64,000 bases of DNA from Nitrososphaerota archaeon (lineage in GTDB: Archaea; Thermoproteota; Nitrososphaeria; Nitrososphaerales; UBA183), in contig JAFMAA010000002.1 in NCBI GenBank assembly GCA_029785235.1, positions 1-64,000 of the forward strand, given 5' to 3'. Below the pieces are notes generated by a model. The model saw only the letters and a program-made list of their open reading frames with translations. It was not told where the DNA came from and did not search any database. A program made the translations under genes and the position numbers. The stretch's first letter is position 1; each line of letters begins with the position of its first letter. Of the stretch, positions 15,875-24,137 are shown in pieces.

Positions 15875-16504
15875 CTATAGGGCTAACAGCGTCAACGGGT
15901 CGATGCGGTCGGCATTGGCCGTTGCCTCTACGGAATATGCGAGTTTGCCGTTGGGACCTGTGATCCCCTTCTCATCCGTCTTCTGAAGACCGAGTGTATG
16001 AAGAGCTGAGTCAAGGCTTGTATCGAAGCGCCTTGCATTGCCCAGCATTATCCACGGTGATTGAGAGGAGCTGAGATTCTGTTCGTCTACGCCCCGACAC
16101 TCTGTAATCCCCTTCTCCAAGTCTATGTACCATACTTGGTGGTCCAGTATTATGAACTGGTTGCAATGGGGGTCAGCGAGGGCCTTCTTTGGTCGCAAGT
16201 GCCTGTAGCTCGTTATCAGGCTCAGCAACGTGTTGGGATCACGTACACGCGGGCGCTCTTTCTCGTAGCGGTCGATCAGCCTTCGTAAGTCCTTTTTGAT
16301 TGCCTTGACCTCCGCGGCTGTGTATCCTGACTTGGACAGTATGTCAGCGGAGCCCTGCTCAATGGCAATTTCGCCTCCTGCTGAGACGATCTGAAAGCCT
16401 GTCGAGTCTCCATGACTCTGCCTGGCTATCTCGACCAAGTAAGACTCCTTGCCTTGTACTTCCTGCCCCTCTATGAGCCTCGTTACTATGAAGTGAGCCA
16501 ACAC
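15875..16504 (-). CDS. Two-domain protein with two copies of the tag
   Basis: 209 aa from a GTG start. Domain one (1-90) ends in RDPNTLLSLITSYRHL, then domain two follows and the protein terminates DRIDPLTLLAL. The tag thus appears both at the domain junction and at the C-terminus, as if two tagged genes had fused. This is the strongest sign that the motif is a modular unit. Confidence 0.7.
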   Translation of the reverse strand: MLAHFIVTRLIEGQEVQGKESYLVEIARQSHGDSTGFQIVSAGGEIAIEQGSADILSKSGYTAAEVKAIKKDLRRLIDRYEKERPRVRDPNTLLSLITSYRHLRPKKALADPHCNQFIILDHQVWYIDLEKGITECRGVDEQNLSSSQSPWIMLGNARRFDTSLDSALHTLGLQKTDEKGITGPNGKLAYSVEATANADRIDPLTLLAL

Positions 16505-16568
16505 AAATCCCTTCTAGAGGAGGTCTTCTTTGACGAGTCAGCATCAGGCGATATGGTGCTCATCACTA

Positions 16569-17144
16569 TCACTTTGTGTCTACAAGAGTCAGGTCGCTGA
16601 CTTTGACGTTGTAATCGTCCCTGGACCACCCTGGCAGGACCCCTTCTGGTGTCGTCGAATCTGCGAGGCGCACTATCACCATCGATCTGCTATCATCAAC
16701 CACAAGGACGTTAGCGTACTTGCCTGCAACCTCTTCCTTTGGAACTTTCTGCATATTGCCGAAAGCGTCCTTTTGGGTCGCATTCCCATCCAGTAAGACT
16801 GTATCACCCACGAAGATGATATGCGCCTTCATGTATGAGAGTGCAGCGCTCATGGCAGCAGACAGGTCTAATGGCTTTGTGAGTCTTGTGAAGCGCTGTG
16901 AGTCGAACATAATCACTTCATACATTGATGAAGGGTCAGTGGGATACACCTTCTCGACGTACAAGTCGATGACACCCTGGGAACCCTTTGTTGTGAAGTT
17001 CCTCTTCCAATGAGCGGCTTCTCTAGGACTTGGTGCTTTGTACCACCTACCTGGTAGTTCTATGAGTGTATCGAAGCTGTCAGAGATGGTGACGGTCGAC
17101 GTGTCGTAATCCGTTATCAGCCGAAGCAGTACTTCTGGGTCCAT
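16569..17144 (-). CDS. Tagged protein with the motif at its N-terminus
   Basis: The AGGTGAG site points to the ATG at 17144, giving a protein that begins MDPEVLLRLITDYD. The same sequence that ends other proteins here forms the N-terminus. The 191-residue body is beta-rich, with a late segment IVRLADSTTPEGVLPGW that resembles an SH3-like turn. Function is unknown. Confidence 0.7.
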   Translation of the reverse strand: MDPEVLLRLITDYDTSTVTISDSFDTLIELPGRWYKAPSPREAAHWKRNFTTKGSQGVIDLYVEKVYPTDPSSMYEVIMFDSQRFTRLTKPLDLSAAMSAALSYMKAHIIFVGDTVLLDGNATQKDAFGNMQKVPKEEVAGKYANVLVVDDSRSMVIVRLADSTTPEGVLPGWSRDDYNVKVSDLTLVDTK

Positions 17145-17209
17145 TGTCTCACCTTGTCTTACCAAGCAATCCAGAGTCGCTTTCTCAAGGAATTCACTTC
17201 TGGTCGTCT

Positions 17210-17848
17210 CTAGTAGTTGTCTTTCCTGTCGAAGACCTCGACTTCGCCCTTGTTAACGAAGAACCAGCGCTCGTCGAGCAGATAGTCGAGCCGACTCGGC
17301 CGCTCCTGTCGCAGTTGAAACAGGGTTACCAACATGGTGATGGCTTGATTGTCAACAGCCAGTTTGGACCAGTGCTCTTCGGGGATAGTCTTCAGTAGGT
17401 GCTCGTTGACTAGCTCCCTCGTCTCCGTGTTGTTCCAGAGGGCTTGGAGCGCTTCCTGGATAACCGTCATGTCCTTCTCGGCGAACCCGTATGGGAGCAT
17501 GGTACGAGAGTCGACGCTCTTTCTGGTCCAATCCATCTCGCCCTTTGATGGGTCCCCTTCTGCCCACTCTGGGATCGCGGTTACCATCGTTGCGCCCTTG
17601 TCAAGAGCGATGTCTATACCAGACCGTGGTTGGTGCACCCAGTTTATCGTCCCGCAGTCATCGCACCGTATGAACATAACGGTCCCCTTCTCGTTGCTTT
17701 CCTGGCGCTCGGTATCGTAGTCGTAGATTACCCCCCTTTTGTAGTCCATGTCCATCACATGCTTGCCGCATCCACGACAGTCGAGGAGCCTGGCGTACCT
17801 TGCGCCTCTTTTGTACTTCGGCCTAAACATCATTCCTTGCATTGGCAT
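17210..17848 (-). CDS. Zinc-binding protein, 212 aa
   Basis: An AGGTGATC site, a full match to the 16S 3' end, sets the start at the ATG at 17848. An N-terminal split zinc site (CRGCGKHV ... CDDCGTIN) spans about residues 24-66. The rest is helical with a Leu/Gln-rich region (TMLVTLFQLRQERPSRLDYLL). The family is unknown. Confidence 0.7.
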   Translation of the reverse strand: MPMQGMMFRPKYKRGARYARLLDCRGCGKHVMDMDYKRGVIYDYDTERQESNEKGTVMFIRCDDCGTINWVHQPRSGIDIALDKGATMVTAIPEWAEGDPSKGEMDWTRKSVDSRTMLPYGFAEKDMTVIQEALQALWNNTETRELVNEHLLKTIPEEHWSKLAVDNQAITMLVTLFQLRQERPSRLDYLLDERWFFVNKGEVEVFDRKDNY

Positions 17849-17858
17849 TTTGATCACC

Positions 17859-18233
17859 TTAGAGGAGCGTCAAAAGCACGCTAGGGTTTGGCACACCCCG
17901 GGTAGCGTTAGGCAGCACCGTAGCATCTTCCGCATAACCCTGGTTCTCGATATCGAACTTCTCAAAGATACGGGCTATCTCCTTCCTGAATCGTGGCTTG
18001 ACCATCTTCGCGACCTCGTCGTCTACATTTCCGTTCGACAAGATGAGGTAGGTGGCTTCTGCTTTCTCGACCGCGGCGAGAAGCGCCGCACTGAGTGTCA
18101 CCTCTGTCCAGCGCCACGATTCGTATGCAAGGTTACCAAGTGCGTCCCTGCCCTTCTGTGACACAAGCCAAACGTTGCCGGCTGGCTTGTACGGCATTCC
18201 ATAGCTGAACTCACGTAACAAGTAAGCGTTCAT
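17859..18233 (-). CDS. Tagged protein, 124 aa
   Basis: Started at an ATG with a CGGTGAA site. Alpha/beta body; residues 20-60 include a VWLVSQKGRDALGN strand-helix resembling the start of a small winged helix. It ends PNPSVLLTLL, the terminal tag. Its stop lies just before the AGGTGATC of the next gene. Confidence 0.7.
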   Translation of the reverse strand: MNAYLLREFSYGMPYKPAGNVWLVSQKGRDALGNLAYESWRWTEVTLSAALLAAVEKAEATYLILSNGNVDDEVAKMVKPRFRKEIARIFEKFDIENQGYAEDATVLPNATRGVPNPSVLLTLL

Positions 18234-18248
18234 ATCTTGTTTCACCGG

Positions 18249-18872
18249 TCAGATGATGACCCAGACAACCCGTTTCTTCAGGACTTCGGTAGCGTAGATC
18301 CCTGTCCAGCACCCGCCATTCGAGATATGGGGTGGCCTTTTCAACCCGCAGTGCTTGCACAGTGTACTGGCTTTGGTAACCACTACAAACAGGATGTCAG
18401 ACGCCTTTGCCACCCTGATGTTCCTGGTCCTGTATCCAGCCTTTCCATGTTTGTCGGGCCACTCGTTGATTTCCGGCGGGAAGATCTCTGTGGCGTAGGA
18501 GTGGCGGTGTGTTAGGGCATTCTGCTCAGCGTAGATGTCAATCCCTCCGGCACGCCTCTTCGTCCTCTTGCCGCAGAACTCACACTCTGTGTAGGCGGTC
18601 CCCTCTACCGGGAAGTCGCTGGGCAGGAATGACCGTCTACCGCAAGCGTCGCACACGGAGACGGGGCAGCGCCCTGACACGAGGGTCACCCCTTCTGGAG
18701 TCGGGATATGTTCGAAATCGGCAGCGAACAGCCCATAACTGTCCATCGATTTTACGAGGATTCCTGACTTGGCGTTGGAGAGTATGGCGCCGCAGGTACT
18801 GTAGGCCTGGACTGCTTTGCTCCCCAGCTTCCACTCTTCCGGTCCTACGATGCCTACTTTCAATTGACCCAT
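18249..18872 (-). CDS. SLOG-like protein with inserted zinc ribbon
   Basis: The N-terminus KVGIVGPEEWK, then T-L-V-S-G-R-C-P (65-72), and later G-G-I-D-I-Y-A-E-Q-N-A (109-119) and ASDILFVVV, follow the order of SLOG/Rossmann nucleotide-binding proteins. In the usual family the SGxCP and GGxDxxAExxA parts are contiguous. Here a 36-residue treble of CxxC pairs (CDACGRR ... CEFCGKR) separates them. A further CKHC pair lies near the C-terminus. SLOG proteins sense or process nucleotide-derived signals, so this may be a metal-gated variant. Confidence 0.6.
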   Translation of the reverse strand: MGQLKVGIVGPEEWKLGSKAVQAYSTCGAILSNAKSGILVKSMDSYGLFAADFEHIPTPEGVTLVSGRCPVSVCDACGRRSFLPSDFPVEGTAYTECEFCGKRTKRRAGGIDIYAEQNALTHRHSYATEIFPPEINEWPDKHGKAGYRTRNIRVAKASDILFVVVTKASTLCKHCGLKRPPHISNGGCWTGIYATEVLKKRVVWVII

Positions 18873-18944
18873 GTTAAGATCCCTGACCTAGATCGCCGAC
18901 TTTCGATTTAACAGACGGATACCGACCCAGAAACCTTTCTTTGC

Positions 18945-19073
18945 CTAGGCTGATCGTGGGTGCCCAGGCAAGAGACGAGGGAAGTTGTCGAGCGCCTCCT
19001 TTTTGATCCGCTTATCCATCTTTGCCGCACGCTTGATTTCGTCTCTGACTAGCGCTTCTTTCCAATCTTCCAT
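18945..19073 (-). CDS. Small basic helical protein, 42 aa
   Basis: Starts MEDWKEALVRDEIKRAAKMDK; highly charged and helical. A GGAAG site sits upstream. It fills an otherwise empty gap and ends with TAG. Unknown function. Confidence 0.45.
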   Translation of the reverse strand: MEDWKEALVRDEIKRAAKMDKRIKKEALDNFPRLLPGHPRSA

Positions 19074-19089
19074 TTCTTGTCATCTTCCT

Positions 19090-19212
19090 TCAAATCAATT
19101 CGTCGCAGTCGCATTCATCTGCTCCTGTGTTCTCGGCATCACTCTTGCCGCATCCTTCACAGGCGTATCTTGTGTTGCCGGCTAGTAGCTTTCGGCTGCA
19201 CCAACAACGCAT
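19090..19212 (-). CDS. Small zinc-ribbon protein, 40 aa
   Basis: MRCWCSRKLLAG then CEGCGK and CDCDE. Three Cys pairs in 40 residues make a compact zinc ribbon. An AGGATG-type site precedes the ATG. It is one of many tiny Cys-rich proteins in this window. Confidence 0.5.
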   Translation of the reverse strand: MRCWCSRKLLAGNTRYACEGCGKSDAENTGADECDCDELI

Positions 19213-19265
19213 ACCGACATCCTGGAAGTGCTCAGTTGGCTCGGTCGAAGGGTCCCATGGCACTG

Positions 19266-19880
19266 TTACTTCGCCTCAGGTTCTCCGCACTTGTCGCACT
19301 TCGTATGGAGCCAGTAGTTGCAGTTGGAGTCCTCGTCGCCAAACTCCGCATGGACAAGGCCTTCGCAACCCTGGCGGCCGCACGGCCTCGGGTAGTTGTA
19401 TGACCCGCCACACCATCCTTCGTGACAGTCTTTGTCGCCAACCAAGTGCGTCTTGCCGTCGACCTCGATTGACGACACCCAGTTGGGGTGAGGATACACC
19501 ATCGGCCTGCAACTCTTCACGATCTCGTAGGCCTTGTCAAGGGATATCCTTGCCTTCTGATGTAGGTACCATGCGACGGCAAGAGGCGACCTATCCCTCC
19601 CTAGCGCGCAGTGGACGAGCACGCGCTCGCCGGAGTCTAGTATCATGTCTATCGTGTTGCTGACTGCTTCGAGGGCAGCGACGTTTGCCCTGCACTTGAT
19701 GTCATCTATCGTGTGGCTGCCACAGTCGATGTCCATGATAGGGACCCATACGCTGTTCGGCAGGAGGTGCGGGGGCTTCTCTGTGATCACGCATATGATC
19801 CTCCCCAGGCTGTTCTCAGACCACTTCATGGCGTCCAGGTAGTCTCCAAGAAACAGGTTTTCGAATATTGGACTTTCCAT
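19266..19880 (-). CDS. Dual-specificity phosphatase with zinc-ribbon tail
   Basis: Residues 90-99, H-C-A-L-G-R-D-R-S-P, form the HCx5R(S/T) loop of cysteine phosphatases, with Cys91 as nucleophile and Arg97 binding phosphate. PIMDIDCGSHTIDD (48-60) supplies a candidate general acid. The DSP domain spans about 1-130. The last 60 residues hold many Cys/His (CHEGWCGG, CGRQGC, CDKCGE) and probably a zinc ribbon. It may act on phosphoproteins or on capped/triphosphate RNA ends, as some DSPs do. Confidence 0.8.
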   Translation of the reverse strand: MESPIFENLFLGDYLDAMKWSENSLGRIICVITEKPPHLLPNSVWVPIMDIDCGSHTIDDIKCRANVAALEAVSNTIDMILDSGERVLVHCALGRDRSPLAVAWYLHQKARISLDKAYEIVKSCRPMVYPHPNWVSSIEVDGKTHLVGDKDCHEGWCGGSYNYPRPCGRQGCEGLVHAEFGDEDSNCNYWLHTKCDKCGEPEAK

Positions 19881-19922
19881 CTTCTCACCATTTTACACTA
19901 ATTCTCTTCTTCCTTTCCCGCC

Positions 19923-20099
19923 TCAGACCACGAGGGCCGGTGGGGCATCCGTGATGAAGTGCCCCGTCTGGGTTGAATGATTTGCGGCCCCACTCTCGAA
20001 CATCGTCTTGTAGGCGCACTCGCTGCAATTGAACCTTGGCGGCGGCGCGGCTACGATCTTGTTCGCCGGCTGCGGCATCGTAGAGCTCACCGGCGTCAT
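19923..20099 (-). CDS. C2H2-like zinc finger protein, 58 aa
   Basis: Contains FNCSECAYKTMFESGAANHSTQTGH (split here as C-x2-C-x12-H-x6-H), close to a classical C2H2 finger with the central Phe. The ATG overlaps the upstream stop as ATGA. A longer frame across this stretch in another phase has poor composition and was rejected. Confidence 0.55.
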   Translation of the reverse strand: MTPVSSTMPQPANKIVAAPPPRFNCSECAYKTMFESGAANHSTQTGHFITDAPPALVV

Positions 20100-20365
20100 C
20101 TCCAGTTTGAGGGGGCCGTGTTTTTGGTGCCCTCTTTCTTTGTGCCAGCCAACCTGACCTCCTGCGCCATCGATAATTCGTGCGCTTTGTTGAGTCCTGC
20201 TCCAACTAGCCCGGCGCCTAGTAGCAACAGGGCCATCCCCACGCCGTGTTGCAGCCAGAGGACACCGATCGTGAACGCGTAGAACATGGCTCCGACCATG
20301 GCGATGCCCACGCCCGAAAAGACGTACAGCGTCATCGTCTCTACCGCATGCGAGTAGTTTGTCAT
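20096..20365 (-). CDS. Two-TM membrane protein, paralogue of 23883 gene
   Basis: Two hydrophobic helices (about 12-35 and 40-58) with L-W-L-Q-H between them. The protein at 23883-24137 shares LLWLQHPIGIAL against VLWLQHGVGMAL here and a similar G-A-x-x-x-G end to helix two. The C-terminal tail is soluble and basic. Probably a duplicated membrane hairpin protein of unknown role. Confidence 0.7.
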   Translation of the reverse strand: MTNYSHAVETMTLYVFSGVGIAMVGAMFYAFTIGVLWLQHGVGMALLLLGAGLVGAGLNKAHELSMAQEVRLAGTKKEGTKNTAPSNWR

Positions 20366-20637
20366 GGCGTTGAATTCCCTTTGCTAGCTAATCCAGCCTG
20401 TGTTTTTGATATATGGGCGACGATAAATCCGCCTTGGTAAAGGCGGTCTATGAACGCCCTGACCAGCTTCTCTTCTGCCAGGCGCTTCCCATCGATATTC
20501 TGGAACTCAGAGATGAGCTGCTTGGCCTGGTCTGGCCCATATGTCAGGAGAATGAGAGGCCCTTCCTTGTCTTCTATTATGAAGTCTCGGCATTCGTACT
20601 TCTGGTCGCGCAGGTCTTGTGCCTGGTTATTTGCCAT
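20362..20637 (-). CDS. Hypothetical protein, 91 aa
   Basis: Alpha/beta protein, ECRDFIIEDKEGPLILLTYG followed by helices. Shares an 11-nt overlap with the upstream gene and a 4-nt one with the downstream gene. AAAGTGAGC leader. Unknown function. Confidence 0.65.
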   Translation of the reverse strand: MANNQAQDLRDQKYECRDFIIEDKEGPLILLTYGPDQAKQLISEFQNIDGKRLAEEKLVRAFIDRLYQGGFIVAHISKTQAGLASKGNSTP

Positions 20638-20848
20638 GTGTGCTCACTTTTACCTCTCTCTTCACGGCTACGCTGCTGAACACTGCATTCCTTGTAGTTG
20701 GGACCTCGGTGGGATCCGCGTGGTTGGAGTCGACATCCTTCGAGGCGATGTGGACGTTGATCTCGTCTCCATAGTCGCAGACTGATACATAGAGAGGGAT
20801 GCCGGTGGAGTTCGCTACCAATATGGCGCCGGGCGTCTTTCTGCTCAC
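20627..20848 (-). CDS. Hypothetical beta-rich protein, 73 aa, GTG start
   Basis: The GTG overlaps the upstream stop as GTGA. A small beta-sandwich-like sequence (GAILVANSTGIPLYVSVCDYGDEINVHIA). Unknown function. Confidence 0.6.
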   Translation of the reverse strand: MSRKTPGAILVANSTGIPLYVSVCDYGDEINVHIASKDVDSNHADPTEVPTTRNAVFSSVAVKREVKVSTHGK

Positions 20849-21060
20849 TTGGCTTCGCCTCCGATCAGCTCCAAGAACGCTGCTGGGTCGTGGACCACAG
20901 TCTGCTCGATAACCTGGCTGCCCTGTTCCGGCATCGATTTGTCTTCGGCCTTGGCCCCAGTTGCTTTCAACCGCTTGCTCTTGAAACTGCGCCGGAAATA
21001 GTCGTAGTCCAGCTGAACGTCTTTGAGATTCTTTATCGCGTCTAGGCTGGTTTCATTCAT
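20845..21060 (-). CDS. Small tagged protein, 71 aa
   Basis: GGAAGTGG site before the ATG. A charged helical N-terminus with a basic FRRSFKSKRLK patch, then the tag HDPAAFLELIGGEAK near the end. The F-L-E-L-I-G form matches the tag of the 46601-47026 protein (NPTTFLELIGS). Confidence 0.7.
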   Translation of the reverse strand: MNETSLDAIKNLKDVQLDYDYFRRSFKSKRLKATGAKAEDKSMPEQGSQVIEQTVVHDPAAFLELIGGEAK

Positions 21061-21103
21061 ATTTGCCACTTCCTATCGTTGCGACAGTGACACTGCTGAG
21101 GGG

Positions 21104-22843
21104 TCATGGGGGACTCTTCCCTCTCCTCAGCGTGTTTACTGCTGTCAAGAACGTGTTCCGTTCTTGATTGACGACGTCGGTCCATGAAGCCGTGCCCTGG
21201 GCCACCTTCTCCATCTCCTTCTCAACGCGTGCTGTGAACTCGGCTGAAGTGTACTCGGGCCACGCCTTCGCCACGAGCCCGATCAGCTTCATGCCTCGTT
21301 CGGACGGGGTTAGGGTGCCTCCGGAGCTGCGTGTGACATAGTTCCTGTTCTTGATGGTCTCGATGACGCTTGGCCTAGTCGCCTTGGTCCCTATTCCTGC
21401 TCGCTCCATCTCTGCTATGAGGGAGCTTTCGGTGAACCTCGATGGAGGGTCCGTTGTCTTCTCGACGAGCTTGACCCATTCGACAGGGTATACTGCGCCC
21501 CTTGTGAAGTCGTCGATGGCCTTCAGCCGAGGCTGGTAATAGAAGACCTCGTAGAACCCCTTCTCGGCAAGGCGCTTTCCATCTGCCACGAAGGTCTGGT
21601 TGGCGATCTGGCCGCTGACGTCTATGCCGCTGAACTTCGCCGGAGGGTAGAACATGCTCAGGTAGTGCCTGAGTACCAGGTCATAGACTGCCAAAGCCTT
21701 CGCGTCCTTGTAGGAGGACATGCCCCTGATTGGGGTGAGCGGCTCGTGGTCTGGGTTGGCACGCCCATTCGAGAATACTGGCTTCCCCATCACGGTTCTC
21801 TTGGAGAGGATGTAGTCTATCTGGGCGCCCATGTTGCCCGCCTTCAGCTTCTGAAGGTTAGCTGTGTGGTCGAAGGTGGGTGAATATGCCTGGTTGTCGA
21901 CTCTGGGGTAGGTTATCGCGGCGTCAAGATAGAGTGCTTCGGCGAGATTGAGAACCTCGTTTGGGGTGTATCGAAGGACGCCGGAGCCGGCCTTCAGAAG
22001 CGCTGTGGTGTTCATAGGGACCGGCGGGAGCATCTGCGAAGAGGTCAACTTGACGTCCTTGCACAAGAATTCCGATGCTCCCTTTACAGAGTCGAATACC
22101 GCTTGGGCATCATGCTTGTCGTCGAACGGCTTGCCGGCGCTTCGGAAGATGGTGCCGAGGACCTTGGCTTCGACCGCCCAGTACTTCTTTCCAGCGAAGC
22201 CTTTGATCGCGTTCTCCCTCTCTACGAGGATCCTGAGCGTTGCTGTCTGGACTCTTCCAAAGCTCACTACGCCATTGCCGAACTCCTGCTTGTAGCCGAG
22301 GGTAAGCAGCCTGGTGCCCGGAAACCCCACGAGAGCGTCGAGCTTCCGTCGTGCTTCGACCGAGAGAGCCATGTTCTCGTCGAATTTGCGCAGGTTCGAG
22401 AACGCGGCCCTAATGTCGGCAGGGACGGTAGTGGTCAGCCAGAGCCGGCTTATGGGCTTGGTGATCTTGTTTGAACGGAGTACTTCGACTGCTTCAAGAC
22501 CGATGTTATCACCTTCTGGGTCCGCGTCACAGCCTATCACCACCTCTGAGGCGCTGCTGGCAAGTTGCTTGATAGCTTGTGCGTAGGCAGGCGCCTTCAT
22601 TTCCTTGACAAGAGCCTTCGGGTCGCTGAGTATCTCTGTGATGCTGCTGTCAGTCCACTTTGACAGCTTCTCCGAGGTCGTATAGTTGGTCATATGCCCT
22701 GACAGGGGGAGGATGGCGTAGTTGCCTACATTGTAGACTCGTACCGACGAGCTCCCGGCCCTTATGGTAGATGTCGTGAAATGCCCGAGGGCTGCGGCCA
22801 TGGTCGTGGCCAGTTTTTCTTTTTCTACTATCACTAGTTTCAT
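21104..22843 (-). CDS. Type IA DNA topoisomerase
   Basis: 579 aa from the ATG with an AGGTGAAC site. It relaxes or decatenates DNA through a covalent 5'-phosphotyrosine. The Toprim domain has VIVEKEK at 4-10 (catalytic Glu) and D-A-D-P-E-G-D at 106-112 (metal binding). S-F-G-R-V-Q-T sits at 194-200. The active Tyr is Tyr312 in TYPRVDN, where most relatives have YPRT(D/E). The C-terminal FTESSLIAEMERAGIGTKATRPS motif is intact. No C-terminal zinc fingers are present, so it resembles topoisomerase III-like minimal forms. It is the clearest replication gene in the window. Confidence 0.95.
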   Translation of the reverse strand: MKLVIVEKEKLATTMAAALGHFTTSTIRAGSSSVRVYNVGNYAILPLSGHMTNYTTSEKLSKWTDSSITEILSDPKALVKEMKAPAYAQAIKQLASSASEVVIGCDADPEGDNIGLEAVEVLRSNKITKPISRLWLTTTVPADIRAAFSNLRKFDENMALSVEARRKLDALVGFPGTRLLTLGYKQEFGNGVVSFGRVQTATLRILVERENAIKGFAGKKYWAVEAKVLGTIFRSAGKPFDDKHDAQAVFDSVKGASEFLCKDVKLTSSQMLPPVPMNTTALLKAGSGVLRYTPNEVLNLAEALYLDAAITYPRVDNQAYSPTFDHTANLQKLKAGNMGAQIDYILSKRTVMGKPVFSNGRANPDHEPLTPIRGMSSYKDAKALAVYDLVLRHYLSMFYPPAKFSGIDVSGQIANQTFVADGKRLAEKGFYEVFYYQPRLKAIDDFTRGAVYPVEWVKLVEKTTDPPSRFTESSLIAEMERAGIGTKATRPSVIETIKNRNYVTRSSGGTLTPSERGMKLIGLVAKAWPEYTSAEFTARVEKEMEKVAQGTASWTDVVNQERNTFLTAVNTLRRGKSPP

Positions 22844-22863
22844 CTTGTTCACCTTGCTGTTAG

Positions 22864-22888
22864 AGGCCCCATGAATAAAACAGGGCCT
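22864..22888 (-). promoter_or_regulatory. Hairpin with T-rich loop upstream of topoisomerase
   Basis: Arms AGGCCC/GGGCCT (6 bp) enclose TGTTTTATTCATG on the minus strand, between the stop at 22898 and the topoisomerase start. It could terminate the upstream unit, or present the GTTTTA element as a promoter. Confidence 0.45.
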
Positions 22889-22897
22889 AACATCGCC

Positions 22898-23344
22898 CTA
22901 CACCGTGATGACTTGCGGGAACTGTGAGACCGCTTCGACCCTGTTTTCTGGCTGAGGTACCAGATTCCATCCTTCCATTATGCAGGTCATCGCAGTCCTC
23001 ATGCTTTCCTCGGACCCGAACTCTTGCTTGACTGCGACAGAGCCGGTCGCCCAACCAGGCCCCACGCGGTCGGCATACTCCTTAACGAGGTAGTAGGCCT
23101 CTCCGAGAGCGTGAGTGTGCCCCTGGCTGCAGCGTCCTCCCGTCCCTATCATACGATAGGCCGCCAGCCCCTTCTTTGACGCGCTGAGCCACCTCTCATA
23201 GAACAGAGTCTCTTCGGACCCGTCAGGGAGCGTCGCCAAGACCTCTCTGCGGTCGAACAGCTTCCATGAGTCGGGAGCGTCAAACTCCGTCTCTTTCGTC
23301 ACTGCCAGAATACTGTATCTGATCGTCGCTTCTATCTGTGCCAT
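22898..23344 (-). CDS. Hypothetical protein, 148 aa
   Basis: Not recognised. Begins with a beta strand (QIEATIRYSILAVTK). Contains a lone CSQGHTH motif at about 72-78 and several Trp residues. No membrane segment. Last gene before the topoisomerase hairpin. Confidence 0.65.
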   Translation of the reverse strand: MAQIEATIRYSILAVTKETEFDAPDSWKLFDRREVLATLPDGSEETLFYERWLSASKKGLAAYRMIGTGGRCSQGHTHALGEAYYLVKEYADRVGPGWATGSVAVKQEFGSEESMRTAMTCIMEGWNLVPQPENRVEAVSQFPQVITV

Positions 23345-23369
23345 TTCTTGTCAACCTCTTACAGAGTGA

Positions 23370-23519
23370 TCATCGTGGCTGGGCCAATGCGCCGGGTGTC
23401 ATTACGCGAGGCTGGGCAGCAGTGACTTCAGTTTCCTGTCCAACACTATTCTTCCCGGTAAGCCGGTGCACTACGTCTCGCACGGTTTCGTCTACGACCA
23501 GTTCACTTCTTGCGGTCAT
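23370..23519 (-). CDS. Hypothetical protein, 49 aa
   Basis: An AAGTGAT site precedes the ATG, five nt after the upstream stop. The product (MTARSELVVDETVRDVVHRL...) has a DNA-binding-like helix start but no assignable family. Short, so moderate confidence. Confidence 0.45.
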   Translation of the reverse strand: MTARSELVVDETVRDVVHRLTGKNSVGQETEVTAAQPRVMTPGALAQPR

Positions 23520-23525
23520 TGCCTA

Positions 23526-23876
23526 TCACTTCTTGGGAGGGATAGTAACCTTCCAGTACGGTACGGTCGTCGCCGAGACCCAATCTCCCTCAGAACGGGT
23601 TTCAGGCTTGTGGCGCCCATAGGTAAACATGGTCCCTATGGCCATCGACTTCACGGTGTCATAGTCGCTGAGACGGTCTAGAGGCTTCTCGTTGGACGCG
23701 TCGAAACGAGCGATAGTTTCAACGTAGTCTACAAAGCCGCGCAAGAAGTTCCTGAAGTTGAACTTCGCGTTTTCTGAGCGTATCTTGCGCCGAGCTACCG
23801 TCAAGATTACTTCTGCCTCGTCGATTTTGGAACAGAGTTCCACCCACGACTCGTCAGATATGTTTGATTTTGGCAT
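23526..23876 (-). CDS. Hypothetical protein, 116 aa
   Basis: A helical N-terminal two-thirds (WVELCSKIDEAEVILTVARRKI ... FRNFLRGFVDYVETIARF), then a beta-type end. Not recognised. Confidence 0.65.
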   Translation of the reverse strand: MPKSNISDESWVELCSKIDEAEVILTVARRKIRSENAKFNFRNFLRGFVDYVETIARFDASNEKPLDRLSDYDTVKSMAIGTMFTYGRHKPETRSEGDWVSATTVPYWKVTIPPKK

Positions 23877-23882
23877 GGTCTG

Positions 23883-24137
23883 TTACCTCTCAACCACCGG
23901 CTCTTGTTCCGGCTTTTCCAAGTCGTGAGCTCTAGTTCTAAGGTCTATGGAATGAAGCTTGTCAAAGTAGACACCGATGCATGCCGCTCCTGGGATAGCT
24001 AGTGCTATACCGATTGGGTGCTGGAGCCATAGGAGGCCGCTCGTCGAGAATGCTAGTGCTAGGCCGAATATCCCAAGATACATGCCCAGGACCAAGAAAG
24101 CCATCGCGTTAAGGTTGTTGTGACTCCAATTTCCCAC
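23883..24137 (-). CDS. Two-TM membrane protein, paralogue of 20096 gene
   Basis: Two hydrophobic segments (about 9-30 and 34-55) joined by SGLLWLQHP, matching the 20096-20365 product. GTG start. The C-terminal tail is acidic here (EKPEQEPVVER) but basic in the paralogue, so the soluble parts have diverged while the membrane hairpin is retained. Confidence 0.65.
   Translation of the reverse strand: MGNWSHNNLNAMAFLVLGMYLGIFGLALAFSTSGLLWLQHPIGIALAIPGAACIGVYFDKLHSIDLRTRAHDLEKPEQEPVVER

Noticed and set aside
19885..20205. A longer open frame overlapping the C2H2-like gene
   Set aside because: Arg/Gln-rich with no internal logic; the alternative phase gives a zinc finger with an ATGA-coupled start.
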